Below, piece by piece: positions 25,451 through 33,508 of a DNA stretch of 43,168 bases. A model generated the notes under the pieces. The model saw only the letters and a program-made list of their open reading frames with translations, was not told the DNA's origin and searched no databases. Location: IMG/VR virus record IMGVR_UViG_3300033388_001490, positions 1-43,168 of that record; one strand, given 5' to 3'. The position numbers were made by a program, and so were the translations under genes. This stretch comes from a virus. The stretch's first letter is position 1. Every line of letters starts with the position of its first letter.

Positions 25451-25845
25451 CACTCATCGCCCCCTTCTTGATCGCATAGAGCGGGGAGGTCTGGTATTGA
25501 CATCCAGTGGGTAACGTCTCTTTTTGCGAACATCTCTGAATCGTACACTTCAATATGACCAGATGGTTCCAGCCAGAAAACTTCTTCATCTGGATTATCA
25601 GGTAAGTTTTCACCGCCTTCTTTAATCTTAATCCATGGACTCTCGGCGAGTTGGGCTTGGAGGTCGGCCTCGATCTCATTAAGCTTAATAATGCTGTCGT
25701 CGCGGAGGTCGACCTCTTTCTTCAACCGCGCAATCTCATTGTCGGCGTGATAGATTAGGTCTTTGGCCTTTTGGAGTTGCTTATCCTTTTCGGAAAGCTT
25801 AAATTTTAGATGCTGGATATATTTCTTATCGTTTTCCTTGCTCAT
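25450..25845 (-). CDS. Coiled coil plus DUF551-like domain
   Basis: A 131-residue protein. Residues 1-68 are a coiled coil (SEKDKQLQKAKDLIYHADNEIARLKKEVDLRD). Residues 70-125 follow the DUF551 pattern W-I-x-I ... LP ... HIEVYD ... VTHWMSIPDLP. DUF551 occurs in many phage early regions with unknown role. The alternative frame at 25443-25679 is a shadow. Confidence 0.68.
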   Translation of the reverse strand: MSKENDKKYIQHLKFKLSEKDKQLQKAKDLIYHADNEIARLKKEVDLRDDSIIKLNEIEADLQAQLAESPWIKIKEGGENLPDNPDEEVFWLEPSGHIEVYDSEMFAKRDVTHWMSIPDLPALCDQEGGDE

Positions 25846-26078
25846 TTCGCTACCTCGTTAAAATGTAAATGGCCTTCGATTTCTTTTCTATGTTTCCATA
25901 GGAAAACTTGAACCTCAAAGCATAGGATATATATAGCAATCTTCCATGATCTGAAATCTTTTGCTAGCCCGTATGGGTCAAGTGAATGGTCATGGGTAAC
26001 TATTCCAAAAGCTAACCCCCATACAGATGGTTGAAAGAATATACGCAGTCTGTTATTGTATGCTAGTTTTTTCTTCAT
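25842..26078 (-). CDS. Small hypothetical protein, aromatic
   Basis: A 78-residue product rich in aromatic residues (IFFQPSVWGLAFGIV, WKIAIYILCFEVQVFLWKHRK). The second stretch is hydrophobic enough for membrane association. AAAGG precedes the start; ends with ATGA into the next gene. Unknown function. Confidence 0.55.
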   Translation of the reverse strand: MKKKLAYNNRLRIFFQPSVWGLAFGIVTHDHSLDPYGLAKDFRSWKIAIYILCFEVQVFLWKHRKEIEGHLHFNEVAK

Positions 26079-26120
26079 CTTTCTACCTTTCTGCCCTGCC
26101 GGACATTGTTAAATTCGGAG

Positions 26121-26744
26121 TTATTTTGGCTTCTCGCATCTTTCAAATTCATAGACAAATACCCAGTCATTACGTTCCCATGAGCCGGGGTAGAGGGAGT
26201 TCCAGAGGGCTATGAACAAGCCAAACGTGTCATCAATCATATTCTTGCCGGGAGCCGGTAATATTCCTTCTGATGCGGCGTCAAAAAGGCTTATATCTTG
26301 AATCCTCTCCACCCTTACCGCTGTAACCTTAAGGAATATGCGGGCAAGCTCTTTAGGCATGAATATTGACGGCCTTTTGTGATAGCCAAGATGGTAACGG
26401 TCAACCGGTTTAATTACTGTTGATCCGGGCTGGAAAAACAAGTGAGGTACTATATGTTTTGGCGGTTCAGCAGGTGCAAACCTTTCTTTCGGACGGTCAA
26501 GCTTATTGCAGGTTTCGGTTGTCGTTTGATATGAACCCCACTGCCAAAACGCCTCCCGCACATACAGAACGTCCCCGACTTGGTATTTGGGGCCTGTCGA
26601 ATTATGCACCGCCCACTGCCAAGCGTCATCTTTGTCAACGAACTCCCCCAGACCTTTTTTGAATTTTATCGGCCTTCTATCCTGCGTCTGTCTACCAGCA
26701 AGGATATTCTGGACTACTTGTTTGTTGCATAGTAATGGTTTCAT
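26121..26744 (-). CDS. ASCH-like phage protein
   Basis: A 207-residue protein starting MKPLLCNKQVVQNILAGRQTQDRRPIKF and containing YQVGDVLYVREAFW, HKRPSIFMPKELARIFLKVTAVRVERIQDI and a W-x(4)-FVYEFERC end. This is the layout of common phage proteins with an ASCH/PUA-like fold expected to bind modified bases or RNA. GGAG lies seven bases before the ATG at 26744. The frame is open upstream to 27005 and the segment just before the ATG also reads protein-like, so a longer form is possible. Confidence 0.7.
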   Translation of the reverse strand: MKPLLCNKQVVQNILAGRQTQDRRPIKFKKGLGEFVDKDDAWQWAVHNSTGPKYQVGDVLYVREAFWQWGSYQTTTETCNKLDRPKERFAPAEPPKHIVPHLFFQPGSTVIKPVDRYHLGYHKRPSIFMPKELARIFLKVTAVRVERIQDISLFDAASEGILPAPGKNMIDDTFGLFIALWNSLYPGSWERNDWVFVYEFERCEKPK

Positions 26745-26895
26745 TATCTTGCTCCAATTAAGTTCTTTAAATTCGCCGGAGTCAGCAACGAGCCAACCCC
26801 GGCCTGTTGTTCCCTCTGCTTTGTCGGTCAGAGGGGTTGTACCAGAATAAGCGTAGCACTGAGGAATCCTTTCGCAGTTGCTTATTCCAGTGGAG

Positions 26896-27105
26896 TTAAT
26901 CTTTACTTGGGCCAATATGCCATTCACAATCACCGTCAGCAGGGCACGTTTCAGGGTCGCATTTACAAAAATACCCAGCTTCGCAGTCATCGAATGCTTC
27001 ACCACACGGCATTAAATCATCTATCTTGCAGCCACATGCTTCGCCGTACAGCCCATCGTACAAATTGTCTTTCAAGTATTTCTTGAGCATATCTTTAATA
27101 TTCAT
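26896..27105 (-). CDS. Cys-rich phage protein (DWHIGP type)
   Basis: A 69-residue protein: helical start (MNIKDMLKKYLKDNLYDGLYG), then ACGCKIDDLMPCGEAFDDCEAGYFCKCDPETC and the end CEWHIGP. I recognise it as a widely shared phage and bacterial mini-protein of unknown function, likely zinc-binding. AAGGAG lies eight bases upstream of the ATG. Confidence 0.75.
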   Translation of the reverse strand: MNIKDMLKKYLKDNLYDGLYGEACGCKIDDLMPCGEAFDDCEAGYFCKCDPETCPADGDCEWHIGPSKD

Positions 27106-27117
27106 TATCTTAACTCC

Positions 27118-27432
27118 TTATATAAAACCTTGTTTCTTCTTATATGCTTTTATATCTTTCATTATCTGGGCCGTTTTTGATATTTCCACGACCGGCTCAG
27201 GCTCGATCTGAGGCTCTTTAGTCTCAGTGTGCCCGATTATACCCTCGGGCCTGCGGAATTTGATTCTAGGGGGCTTCTCGTGTTTCAAATCAGGCTTTTG
27301 ACGCAACGCCCAGTCCTTGCCCTCCTCGCAATCCCTGGAATCTTTCATAAATTCCTTATCCGCTCGGAGTTTTTCAACTGTCCACAAGTGTATTTTAACG
27401 TGATGCTTGTCTTTGTATTCTTGTAGGGTCAT
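27118..27432 (-). CDS. Hypothetical charged protein
   Basis: A 104-residue product started at the ATG at 27432 (GGAG seven bases upstream). Strongly charged (MTLQEYKDKHHVKIHLW, EEGKDWALRQKPDLKHEKPPRIKFRRPEG) with a basic C-terminal helix. Two bases separate it from the PAPS-reductase-like gene upstream, so the two are co-translated. Unknown function. Confidence 0.6.
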   Translation of the reverse strand: MTLQEYKDKHHVKIHLWTVEKLRADKEFMKDSRDCEEGKDWALRQKPDLKHEKPPRIKFRRPEGIIGHTETKEPQIEPEPVVEISKTAQIMKDIKAYKKKQGFI

Positions 27433-27433
27433 T

Positions 27434-28294
27434 TTAACTCCATAATTCACTCATCCCTAGACACGGGGAGTCATCTCTTTTTCTTGTACCACTTACCCAC
27501 CAATCCCAAAATCCTTGAGCGGAACCAAAATCCTCAAAGTATCGCCGTTTCCCTTGCTTTGTTGGCACCCCGCTCCATTTATCCCAAAATCTATCGAACG
27601 CCCTGCGCCATAGAAACTCATATCGAGGCCAACGGTCAAATCCGATTCTCTGTTGTCTTGCTCCTGCCATCGGACAACCGATACATCCTAGCCGATCAAA
27701 ACCCTCGCTGTAAAGGCAACAAGAGGACATTCTTTGATCTCGGTGGAAATCCCATACGTCCTTATCCGTCCAATATAAAATCGGGTTCACGATGCAAGTT
27801 TTGTTGTTGTTGTTATTGATTATTACTTGCTTCCATGCCTTTTTTCTACGAGGGCTTTCGGCTGCTCTAATCCCTAATATTTTCCATTGTTGATTGCCTG
27901 TGTTTTCTTTGTACTTTTCACAGCACCATCTCATTAGCCTAGTTGGGGGGCCTTTACAACTTGTATTTTCTACCATTTCAGTAAGAAGTGCCCTTGGTTG
28001 TCGATGAAAAGTCGCGTTGTAATTATCCTTGATATGTCGCACAAGCTCAGGAGGATCAAGTGTAGTTACTGAGTAATCCATTGTATGACGAATACCCGCA
28101 ATTTCTGCTAGTTTTGCTATAACCGCGGAATCCTTTCCACCTGAAAAAGCCAAGCAGTAACCATCATCCGACATATCTATCGCGTTGGATTCGTACTCTC
28201 CAATTAGCGAAATAGCCTTATCAATTTTAGTATTCAGTGGAATGTCATACGCTTGCTGGATGATCAGGTCGTCATTGAAAAGAAAATTACTCAT
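27434..28294 (-). CDS. PAPS-reductase-like PP-loop protein
   Basis: A 286-residue ATP-pyrophosphatase-fold protein. The PP-loop SGGKDS is at 51-56. A Cys-rich C-half (MRWCCEKYK, SSCCLYSEGFDRLGCIGCPMAG) could hold an iron-sulfur cluster as in DndC/CysH relatives. Family members act on sulfate activation products, tRNA thiolation or DNA phosphorothioation. No dnd partners are seen here, so the role is open; nucleic acid or nucleotide modification is the main alternative to sulfur assimilation. Coupled by ATGA to the replication-like gene. Confidence 0.8.
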   Translation of the reverse strand: MSNFLFNDDLIIQQAYDIPLNTKIDKAISLIGEYESNAIDMSDDGYCLAFSGGKDSAVIAKLAEIAGIRHTMDYSVTTLDPPELVRHIKDNYNATFHRQPRALLTEMVENTSCKGPPTRLMRWCCEKYKENTGNQQWKILGIRAAESPRRKKAWKQVIINNNNNKTCIVNPILYWTDKDVWDFHRDQRMSSCCLYSEGFDRLGCIGCPMAGARQQRIGFDRWPRYEFLWRRAFDRFWDKWSGVPTKQGKRRYFEDFGSAQGFWDWWVSGTRKRDDSPCLGMSELWS

Positions 28295-28995
28295 GCTGGT
28301 TTCCTATAATCAAACTCATCTTTCATTCTGGACATGAAAAGGGCTATTGGCTTGTCGCCTGTCTTCTTACATTCTTGCGCGACCCGCCAAGCCTTATCAA
28401 AAACTTTTTCATCCAGGGATTTCGATAAATGCTTTGCTACGTTTTGCAGTGTTGTTCTATCGGCTTTCTTTGCAACTCCAAATAACTTACTGGTAAGATC
28501 GTAGAATTTCAATTCTTCCGAAGCGACCGAAATACGAGATTTGTGAGAAAAAGACGAACCGCTCGTTTCGTTATTTCCATTATTCCCTTTGTTTTCGTTC
28601 GTTTCGTTATTATCATTATTGTTAGTGGTTGCTTGTTGGTTAGGCGTTGGTTGCTTGATGGTTGCTTGATGGTTATCTTGTTGGTTGTTGAGCGTTTTAT
28701 TTATATCATAAACCCTTGCGTCTGCTAGAGTTGCGATAGTTCCCTTGTTGGTTGCTTTGGTCGCTATAAAATTCCATTCCTCTAATTTAGATAAAGCCGT
28801 TCTGTATTGTTGCCTTGTGAGTCCGCAACTTTTATAATCTCCAATTAAAGCTTCACCTAGCTTTAGGCTGTGAATGTTAAAAGCGTCCGTCCGTCTTGCT
28901 CTAATGGCTATGATAGTCAGCAAAGCGAATGCGTTCGGATTTGATAATAAAGCTAAAGTGTCATCGGATCTTTTGAGCATTATATAAGTGTCCAT
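28291..28995 (-). CDS. Winged-helix replication-type protein
   Basis: A 234-residue protein. Residues 1-105 form a winged-helix-like domain (FALLTIIAIRARR, GEALIGDYKSCGLTRQQYRTALSKLEEWNFIATKATNKGTIATL). Residues ~108-145 are an Asn/Gln/Thr-rich linker, and a helical C-domain follows (LTSKLFGVAKKADRTTLQNVAKHLSKSLDEKVFDKAWRVAQECKKTGDKPIALFMSRM). The layout resembles phage replisome organiser and DnaD-like proteins. With no polymerase or helicase encoded, it probably recruits host replication proteins. A promoter lies upstream. Confidence 0.72.
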   Translation of the reverse strand: MDTYIMLKRSDDTLALLSNPNAFALLTIIAIRARRTDAFNIHSLKLGEALIGDYKSCGLTRQQYRTALSKLEEWNFIATKATNKGTIATLADARVYDINKTLNNQQDNHQATIKQPTPNQQATTNNNDNNETNENKGNNGNNETSGSSFSHKSRISVASEELKFYDLTSKLFGVAKKADRTTLQNVAKHLSKSLDEKVFDKAWRVAQECKKTGDKPIALFMSRMKDEFDYRKPA

Positions 28996-29118
28996 CGATT
29001 ACCTGCTAATGAAAAAAGACCGAAACAGGCTGCTTAGACACAACCACGATGGGGAATGTACCCGTTCCGATCTATAATTATTAGAGTTCAACTGTGATTG
29101 TATACTAAGCATATTTAT

Positions 29119-29147
29119 ATACTACTCCATCAATGGTTATCTGTCAA
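29119..29147 (-). promoter_or_regulatory. Promoter for the replication gene
   Basis: On the minus strand TTGACA (29147-29142), a 17-base spacer and TAGTAT (29124-29119), followed by TATAAATATG. A direct repeat TAGTATA lies at the -10 and again 17 bases downstream, a possible operator. It precedes the 28995 gene by about 125 bases; the rest of 28996-29118 has no gene. Confidence 0.55.
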
Positions 29148-29168
29148 GAGAAATCCAAAAAGTTTATT

Positions 29169-29399
29169 TCATTTAAACTTAAAAAACTCAAACCCGCTCT
29201 GGGCGTAATCATTTGCATCGGTGTCTACCATTGCCCCGAACTTGCATTTTGCATGATTAAATAAAGATCCGTTCGGCTCTGTGGTCAGAATCTTCTCAAG
29301 CTGCTCAGGTGTAAAGCAGTGCAGGTTCTCTATTAGCATATTGCTTAGCGGGGTTTTTCTCGTCGCGTGCTGTTGGTTGTATGGGGTTTTGTTGTTCAT
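29169..29399 (-). CDS. Small hypothetical protein
   Basis: A 76-residue product: polar N-terminus (MNNKTPYNQQHATRKT), a helix (SNMLIENLHCFTPEQLEKILTTEP) and a mixed C-part. The helix LxxFTPEQLEKIL is typical of short protein-binding modules. Function unknown. Followed by the promoter region. Confidence 0.55.
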   Translation of the reverse strand: MNNKTPYNQQHATRKTPLSNMLIENLHCFTPEQLEKILTTEPNGSLFNHAKCKFGAMVDTDANDYAQSGFEFFKFK

Positions 29400-29405
29400 T
29401 AGAAC

Positions 29406-29756
29406 CTACTCTCGAATAGCTTTTCTTAGTAACTTCTTTGCTTTTGTCGCTATTGAAATAAGAGCCTTTGTTGGGTTTGGTTCTTCACTGGTCGCTATTT
29501 GGGTCATAAAGTCTGTGAATTCCTTGTGCATATTCCAGCAGTTCATAATATGAAGGGCGTTCAAGTGTTTCTTTTCTTTTGTGAATGGGCTGTCTCTAAG
29601 GTTTGCAATCTCCGCGCCCATGTTCAACTCCTTGCAAGCCGTGACACATAGATAGTTAATGTTGCCGGACGCTACTTCTAAGTCGGCTTTCTTTTCTTTT
29701 TGATAATAGCCAAGCAATTCACCTTTTGTCCGTTGTATTGTTCTTTCTTCGCTCAT
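29406..29756 (-). CDS. Hypothetical helical protein
   Basis: A 116-residue helical protein (RTIQRTKGELLGYYQKEKKADLEVA, NMHKEFTDFMTQIATSEEPNPTKALISIATKAKKLLRKAIRE). GAAAGGA ribosome site eight bases upstream. No motif recognised. Confidence 0.58.
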   Translation of the reverse strand: MSEERTIQRTKGELLGYYQKEKKADLEVASGNINYLCVTACKELNMGAEIANLRDSPFTKEKKHLNALHIMNCWNMHKEFTDFMTQIATSEEPNPTKALISIATKAKKLLRKAIRE

Positions 29757-29805
29757 CTTTCATTCCTTTCGTTTAGTTATTCCGGCCTCTTAGCCTTTAG
29801 TTCTT

Positions 29806-30366
29806 CTATTTCGTTTTGTTTTCATACCATTTCGGATCGGGTTTTTTTATCTCTGGATACGCTTCCCATATAGCGTCATTCCAGGCTTTAATACGGGACA
29901 CAGCGATCTGGTTTATGCTCTTTAGGATTATCGGGTAAACCATACCTTGCATACAGTGAGGGCACTTGCGGCCCGTGATGTCCCCTTGCACGATTTCCCA
30001 CGGCCAAATAAGTTTACGGCACGAAGCGATCCTGCATTCCCAAAAGAATACCCCTTTACCTTTTTTGCAGTTCTTGTCAGTCAAGTCTCGTACGAATATC
30101 TTGCGACCATGAGTAATTTTTAAGAATCTCTTGGCGTCTTCAAACTCCCAACCCTCACCCACAAGGTACATTATAGGCCCGTCCTTGCAGTGTAGCCAGC
30201 CGTTCTGCTTTTTCGATATACAACTCTTAGAGTCGTGCTTAATCGTCTCTATGGCCTCGCCACGCCCGCAAGACAGGAGCAAGTCTGAATACTCTCGCAT
30301 TAGTTGGCCGTAAGGTTTTTCGTATGTCGGTTGGCCGTTGAATATGTCTATTACTTCGTGTGTCAT
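29806..30366 (-). CDS. Zinc-ribbon protein of unknown function
   Basis: A 186-residue product started at the ATG at 30366 (AAAGGA seven bases upstream; six more codons are open). The second half has Cys pairs (WECRIASCRK, RKCPHCMQG) spaced as a zinc ribbon. IDIFNGQPTYEKPYGQLMREYSDLLLSC opens the protein. Unknown function. Confidence 0.6.
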   Translation of the reverse strand: MTHEVIDIFNGQPTYEKPYGQLMREYSDLLLSCGRGEAIETIKHDSKSCISKKQNGWLHCKDGPIMYLVGEGWEFEDAKRFLKITHGRKIFVRDLTDKNCKKGKGVFFWECRIASCRKLIWPWEIVQGDITGRKCPHCMQGMVYPIILKSINQIAVSRIKAWNDAIWEAYPEIKKPDPKWYENKTK

Positions 30367-30368
30367 CG

Positions 30369-30560
30369 TTACATCCTTTCCCACTCGTCACGAGTCTTTA
30401 AGTGAGCGTGTATTTGATTTTCAAGGTGGGGCTTTAGCCAGGATTGACCAATAAGCCAATCGAGATACTCAACGTCAATATCGCTGGCGTATTTGCCTTG
30501 ATGCTTTCCGAACGGGATTATCGGGTCCGGCGTTTCGTCCATGAGTTCGTCAAAGTCCAT
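30369..30560 (-). CDS. DUF3820-like protein
   Basis: A 63-residue protein containing IPFGKHQGKYASDIDVEYLDWLI, the PFGKH.G......P..YL.WL pattern of DUF3820, a small module often found with exonucleases or alone in phages. Two bases precede the next gene's ATG. Function unknown. Confidence 0.72.
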   Translation of the reverse strand: MDFDELMDETPDPIIPFGKHQGKYASDIDVEYLDWLIGQSWLKPHLENQIHAHLKTRDEWERM

Positions 30561-30742
30561 TATCCATCCCTCTTAATATTGATATTCTTATCCTTAAGCT
30601 GACAGTTTACCGGGAAATCGCTGCTCGATGGGCATTGTATAGTCATGCAGTTACTTAGTACCACACAGCAATAAAACTTATCGTCAGGGCGACTAAACTT
30701 CCGCAGCGGGCATTCGGCGGGGTTAGATACATTAACGTCCAT
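30560..30742 (-). CDS. Cys-rich mini-protein, 60 aa
   Basis: Started at the ATG at 30742, with GAGGG eight bases upstream directly after the stop of the preceding mini-gene. The 60-residue product has ECPL, FYCCVVLSNCMTIQC and NCQL, suggesting metal binding. The frame is open to 30784, but the upstream part overlaps the other gene. Confidence 0.6.
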   Translation of the reverse strand: MDVNVSNPAECPLRKFSRPDDKFYCCVVLSNCMTIQCPSSSDFPVNCQLKDKNINIKRDG

Positions 30743-30753
30743 TATTTCGCCCT

Positions 30754-30885
30754 CTAGAACTTCCACCATTTGCGGTGGTAGCATATAAATCTATTTGTGT
30801 TTAGACAGGTAAACCCCGGATAAAAAGCGTTGTAATGACAACACTTACCTAACGCCCACCATTTACAATCCTTACATCGTTTCAT
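30754..30885 (-). CDS. Cys/Trp-rich mini-protein, 43 aa
   Basis: MKRCKDCKWWALGKCC start, then TCLN, FICYH and the WWKF end. GGAGAT lies eight bases before the ATG. CxxCxWW openings mark zinc-binding phage mini-proteins. Unknown function. Confidence 0.65.
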   Translation of the reverse strand: MKRCKDCKWWALGKCCHYNAFYPGFTCLNTNRFICYHRKWWKF

Positions 30886-30920
30886 TGTTTATCTCCAACA
30901 GTTTTAGTGGCTATAGAGTT

Positions 30921-30984
30921 ACCCGCCCGGCACCGAGCCGGACGGGGTGAACGTGATGAAACTCTGATTAAATTATTTAATCAG
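30921..30984 (-). terminator. Two hairpins after the ERF gene
   Basis: CTGATTAAA / TTTAATCAG (30964-30984, perfect 9 bp, TTA loop) is followed in the leftward direction by a GC-rich stem CCGGC / GCCGG extended by ACCCG / CGGGGT (30921-30948). No T-run follows either, so they may stabilise or partly end the recombination-module message. Confidence 0.5.
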
Positions 30985-30992
30985 CTTGCGTC

Positions 30993-31841
30993 TTACTTTT
31001 CGGGTTCAAACTCTCCCGGCGTTTCGGTTGGATTATCAGGGCAAGGCTCATGAAGATCGTTTGCGTATTTCTCCATAAGCTGACCGGCACAATGGTCGAC
31101 CTGCTCAAAGACAAGAAAGTCTCTGGCTTTCTCGATCAAGATAGCTGTGATGCGACCTTTGTTCATTACGTAACTCGGACCTGGAGGCGGTAATTTCTCG
31201 CAGATCGCGTCGATCACTTCAAGCTCGGTTGTTGAGGCTGGCCGGACTTGTGGAGTTTGGGCCTGAGGCGGCGGGTTACCGTCAGTGTCCTTAGTTGGGA
31301 TATTCCAGATCATACAAAGCAAATACCTTTGCCCATACGAAACAGAGGTCGCCTTGGCATGTATCGCGGTCATATTAACAACGCCTTTTATCCCTACTCC
31401 GCCCAACGGGACATCATAGTGATAGGATTCCTTGTGTCCGTCCTTGTGTAAGACAGTAGCACCGACCCGAATATGTCCATCGGCTTCAGTTGATCCCTCG
31501 TAAAAGGTAACAGAAAAATGATGCTTTTCGCATACAGCCTTTGACATTTCAATAACGTCATCAAGTCCAGCATACATGCTGTTAGTTTGATTGTTCTTTC
31601 TTTTCTTTACAACCCCGCCTACGTCCGCCTGTGCTGCTGCAAAAGCAGAGGCGTAGGCTTTCCTGGCCTCGTTAGCTTCAAACTGCTCTCCCATTTCTTG
31701 CATCGCTTTCATCTGCTCAACATCGATCTTGACGCCATTGTCTATCATCATAGCCAGCCTTGTCATTAGTGGCGCGTCGTCAGGTATTGCTATTCGCTGT
31801 AGCTGTTGGGGCGGTTCGTTTACTTTGGTTATTTCTTCCAT
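30993..31841 (-). CDS. ERF-family single-strand annealing protein
   Basis: A 282-residue annealing protein. The ERF core is seen at about 40-185: MGEQFEANEARKAYASAFAAAQADV, KKRKNNQTNSMYAGLDDVIEMSKAVCEKHHFSVTFYE, GATVLHKDGHKESYHYDVPLGG and SYGQRYLLCMIWNIPT. Anneals complementary strands during recombination or genome circularisation, working with the exonuclease next door. ATG at 31841 chosen (AGGAG seven bases upstream) over the TTG two codons before. Confidence 0.92.
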   Translation of the reverse strand: MEEITKVNEPPQQLQRIAIPDDAPLMTRLAMMIDNGVKIDVEQMKAMQEMGEQFEANEARKAYASAFAAAQADVGGVVKKRKNNQTNSMYAGLDDVIEMSKAVCEKHHFSVTFYEGSTEADGHIRVGATVLHKDGHKESYHYDVPLGGVGIKGVVNMTAIHAKATSVSYGQRYLLCMIWNIPTKDTDGNPPPQAQTPQVRPASTTELEVIDAICEKLPPPGPSYVMNKGRITAILIEKARDFLVFEQVDHCAGQLMEKYANDLHEPCPDNPTETPGEFEPEK

Positions 31842-31852
31842 TGTCAATCTCC

Positions 31853-32485
31853 TTAAAATTGTGGGCCTGTTATCTTTTCAATTCTTGATTTCAGTTCATC
31901 TACGAATTTATTTACCTTAACTTCAATTTCGGCAATCTTCTTTTCGTCCCGTTGTATCCTGATGCTCCAGTACGGTTTCACTACACATTCGGGGCAGTAA
32001 CTCACAAAGTCCCACCATTTGCATTCAGTGCCGCGACACCACATATTACCGTACACCTGTGGGCTATAGGTCGTTGGTAGTTTTTTGCCTTCAATATATT
32101 TGCGTTGAGTTGACAGGATAACGCGTTTCATTTCTAACCCGTTGGGGCCAATCAGACCATCGGGACTTGCGCCAACAAGTTCGCTTCGCTGAATGAAACC
32201 AACCTGCCGGATTTTGCATTTATACCCATCAAAACTGTTTCGCCTTTCGTATTCAATCCGAATCTCCGGTTCTGCCTCTATGCCATTAAGCATCAGTGCG
32301 GTTTGTATGGATTCCTTGCGTTTCTTTGACAGGAATTCTTCAACAAGATCGTCCTGTAGCTTACCCCTACCGGTGCCTTTCGACATTATCGTACCGAATT
32401 TTGTGGCCGAGACAGGGACTTTGAGTTTGATAGCATACCACTCAGGCGAACCTTGCTCCATCGTATGTATTATTGGGTATTCCAT
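31853..32485 (-). CDS. YqaJ-like recombination exonuclease
   Basis: A 210-residue nuclease of the lambda-exonuclease/YqaJ kind. QGSPEWYAIKLKVPVSATKFGTIM is the family start, LVGASPDGLIG gives the catalytic Asp109, and LEMK (117-120) the Glu-x-Lys. It should resect dsDNA 5'-to-3' to give substrate for the ERF protein. Paired Cys (MWCRGTECKWWDFVSYCPEC) add a likely zinc or Fe-S site, unusual for short YqaJ proteins. AGGAG six bases upstream. Confidence 0.88.
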   Translation of the reverse strand: MEYPIIHTMEQGSPEWYAIKLKVPVSATKFGTIMSKGTGRGKLQDDLVEEFLSKKRKESIQTALMLNGIEAEPEIRIEYERRNSFDGYKCKIRQVGFIQRSELVGASPDGLIGPNGLEMKRVILSTQRKYIEGKKLPTTYSPQVYGNMWCRGTECKWWDFVSYCPECVVKPYWSIRIQRDEKKIAEIEVKVNKFVDELKSRIEKITGPQF

Positions 32486-32493
32486 GATTACTC

Positions 32494-33384
32494 CTAATAG
32501 TTAATTGTTACGTGTGGGATTATACCTTCATCAAGAGCAGTCACAACGGCACTAGCATGGTCATTGTCGCCGAGGAATTCTGCCAAGAAGGTCATGATTT
32601 CTTTCTTAATTAGAGTTTGATGAACCAAATCGGCTTTTCGTTTAGCTTCTTTCCTATCAAGTTCATCCTGCTTGTTCTTTTCTTCAAGCTCTTTTGCAAT
32701 GCGGTCGTTGTCGGCTTGATGGGCCTTTGCTTTTTCCTCGGCGATGGCGTCTTGTTTTTCTTGCTCAGCTTTCTTATGAGCCTGAGCTGCATCAAAAGCG
32801 ACCTGCTTTGCCAGTTCGTTGGCATCGTGTATGACTTTGGCGGCTACGTCCTTCTTGTCCTGTTCGACCTGAGCAAGTGCGGCATCAACAGCATCCTTTT
32901 GTTTCTTGCCAGCCAGTACCTTAGCATTTATCGCGTCGATTTCGGCTTTCTTATCACGCTTGGCTTGCTCGTCTGCATCAATGATGGCCTGAGCTTTTCG
33001 CTCTCGATAGTCAAGCCATGCTAAACGCTCGTCTTCTTCATACTCGGCCTGCAGGCGGTTTTTCTCGGCAAGATCGTCAATCTCTTTTTGAAGAGCAGCT
33101 TCGATATCGTCAAGTACTATCTTGTGAGGCAATTCCATAACATCAAGCCGGACTTGGATAGTTTTAGCCTCTGCGTCAACCTCACGCTTTAGTCTGAGGT
33201 ACTCTGCCCCGGCCTCCTTGCGAATCTTATCAAGCGCGTTAGTTCCTTTGCGGAGCTTGCGATACCATTTCCGGCGTTCATCTATACCATCCGGTGTATC
33301 GGGAAATTCCATCCCCGCGTTAGATTCTTCAAGCGTTGCGAGGTCTGTTTCAAACTGTTTAAATACTGTAATTTCGGTACTCAT
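32494..33384 (-). CDS. Long coiled-coil protein of recombination module
   Basis: A 296-residue, Lys/Glu/Ala-rich coiled coil from about 60 to 260 (QKEIDDLAEKNRLQAEYEEDERLAWLDYRERKAQ). The N-terminal part (FPDTPDGIDERRKWYRKLRKGTNALDKIRKEAGAEYLRLKREVDAEA) resembles phage proteins next to RecT/ERF-type genes. ATG at 33384 follows the previous mini-gene's TAG by one base. Probably a structural or regulatory partner; no enzymatic motif. Confidence 0.72.
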   Translation of the reverse strand: MSTEITVFKQFETDLATLEESNAGMEFPDTPDGIDERRKWYRKLRKGTNALDKIRKEAGAEYLRLKREVDAEAKTIQVRLDVMELPHKIVLDDIEAALQKEIDDLAEKNRLQAEYEEDERLAWLDYRERKAQAIIDADEQAKRDKKAEIDAINAKVLAGKKQKDAVDAALAQVEQDKKDVAAKVIHDANELAKQVAFDAAQAHKKAEQEKQDAIAEEKAKAHQADNDRIAKELEEKNKQDELDRKEAKRKADLVHQTLIKKEIMTFLAEFLGDNDHASAVVTALDEGIIPHVTINY

Positions 33385-33385
33385 G

Positions 33386-33499
33386 CTATTCATTCCTCTC
33401 ATTATATAAATCGGTTATTAAAATTTGCTCATCGGCATCTAATTCGCTGTACGGCTTGCCGAAACAATCATTCGATAGACTATCGTATTTGCAGGGCAT
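33386..33499 (-). CDS. Mini-protein, 37 aa
   Basis: MPCKYDSLSNDCFGKPYSEL start; acidic helix end (DADEQILITDLYNERNE). AGGAG lies six bases before the ATG. Its TAG ends one base before the coiled-coil gene's ATG, which supports both. Unknown function. Confidence 0.6.
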   Translation of the reverse strand: MPCKYDSLSNDCFGKPYSELDADEQILITDLYNERNE

Positions 33500-33508
33500 A
33501 CACGTCTC

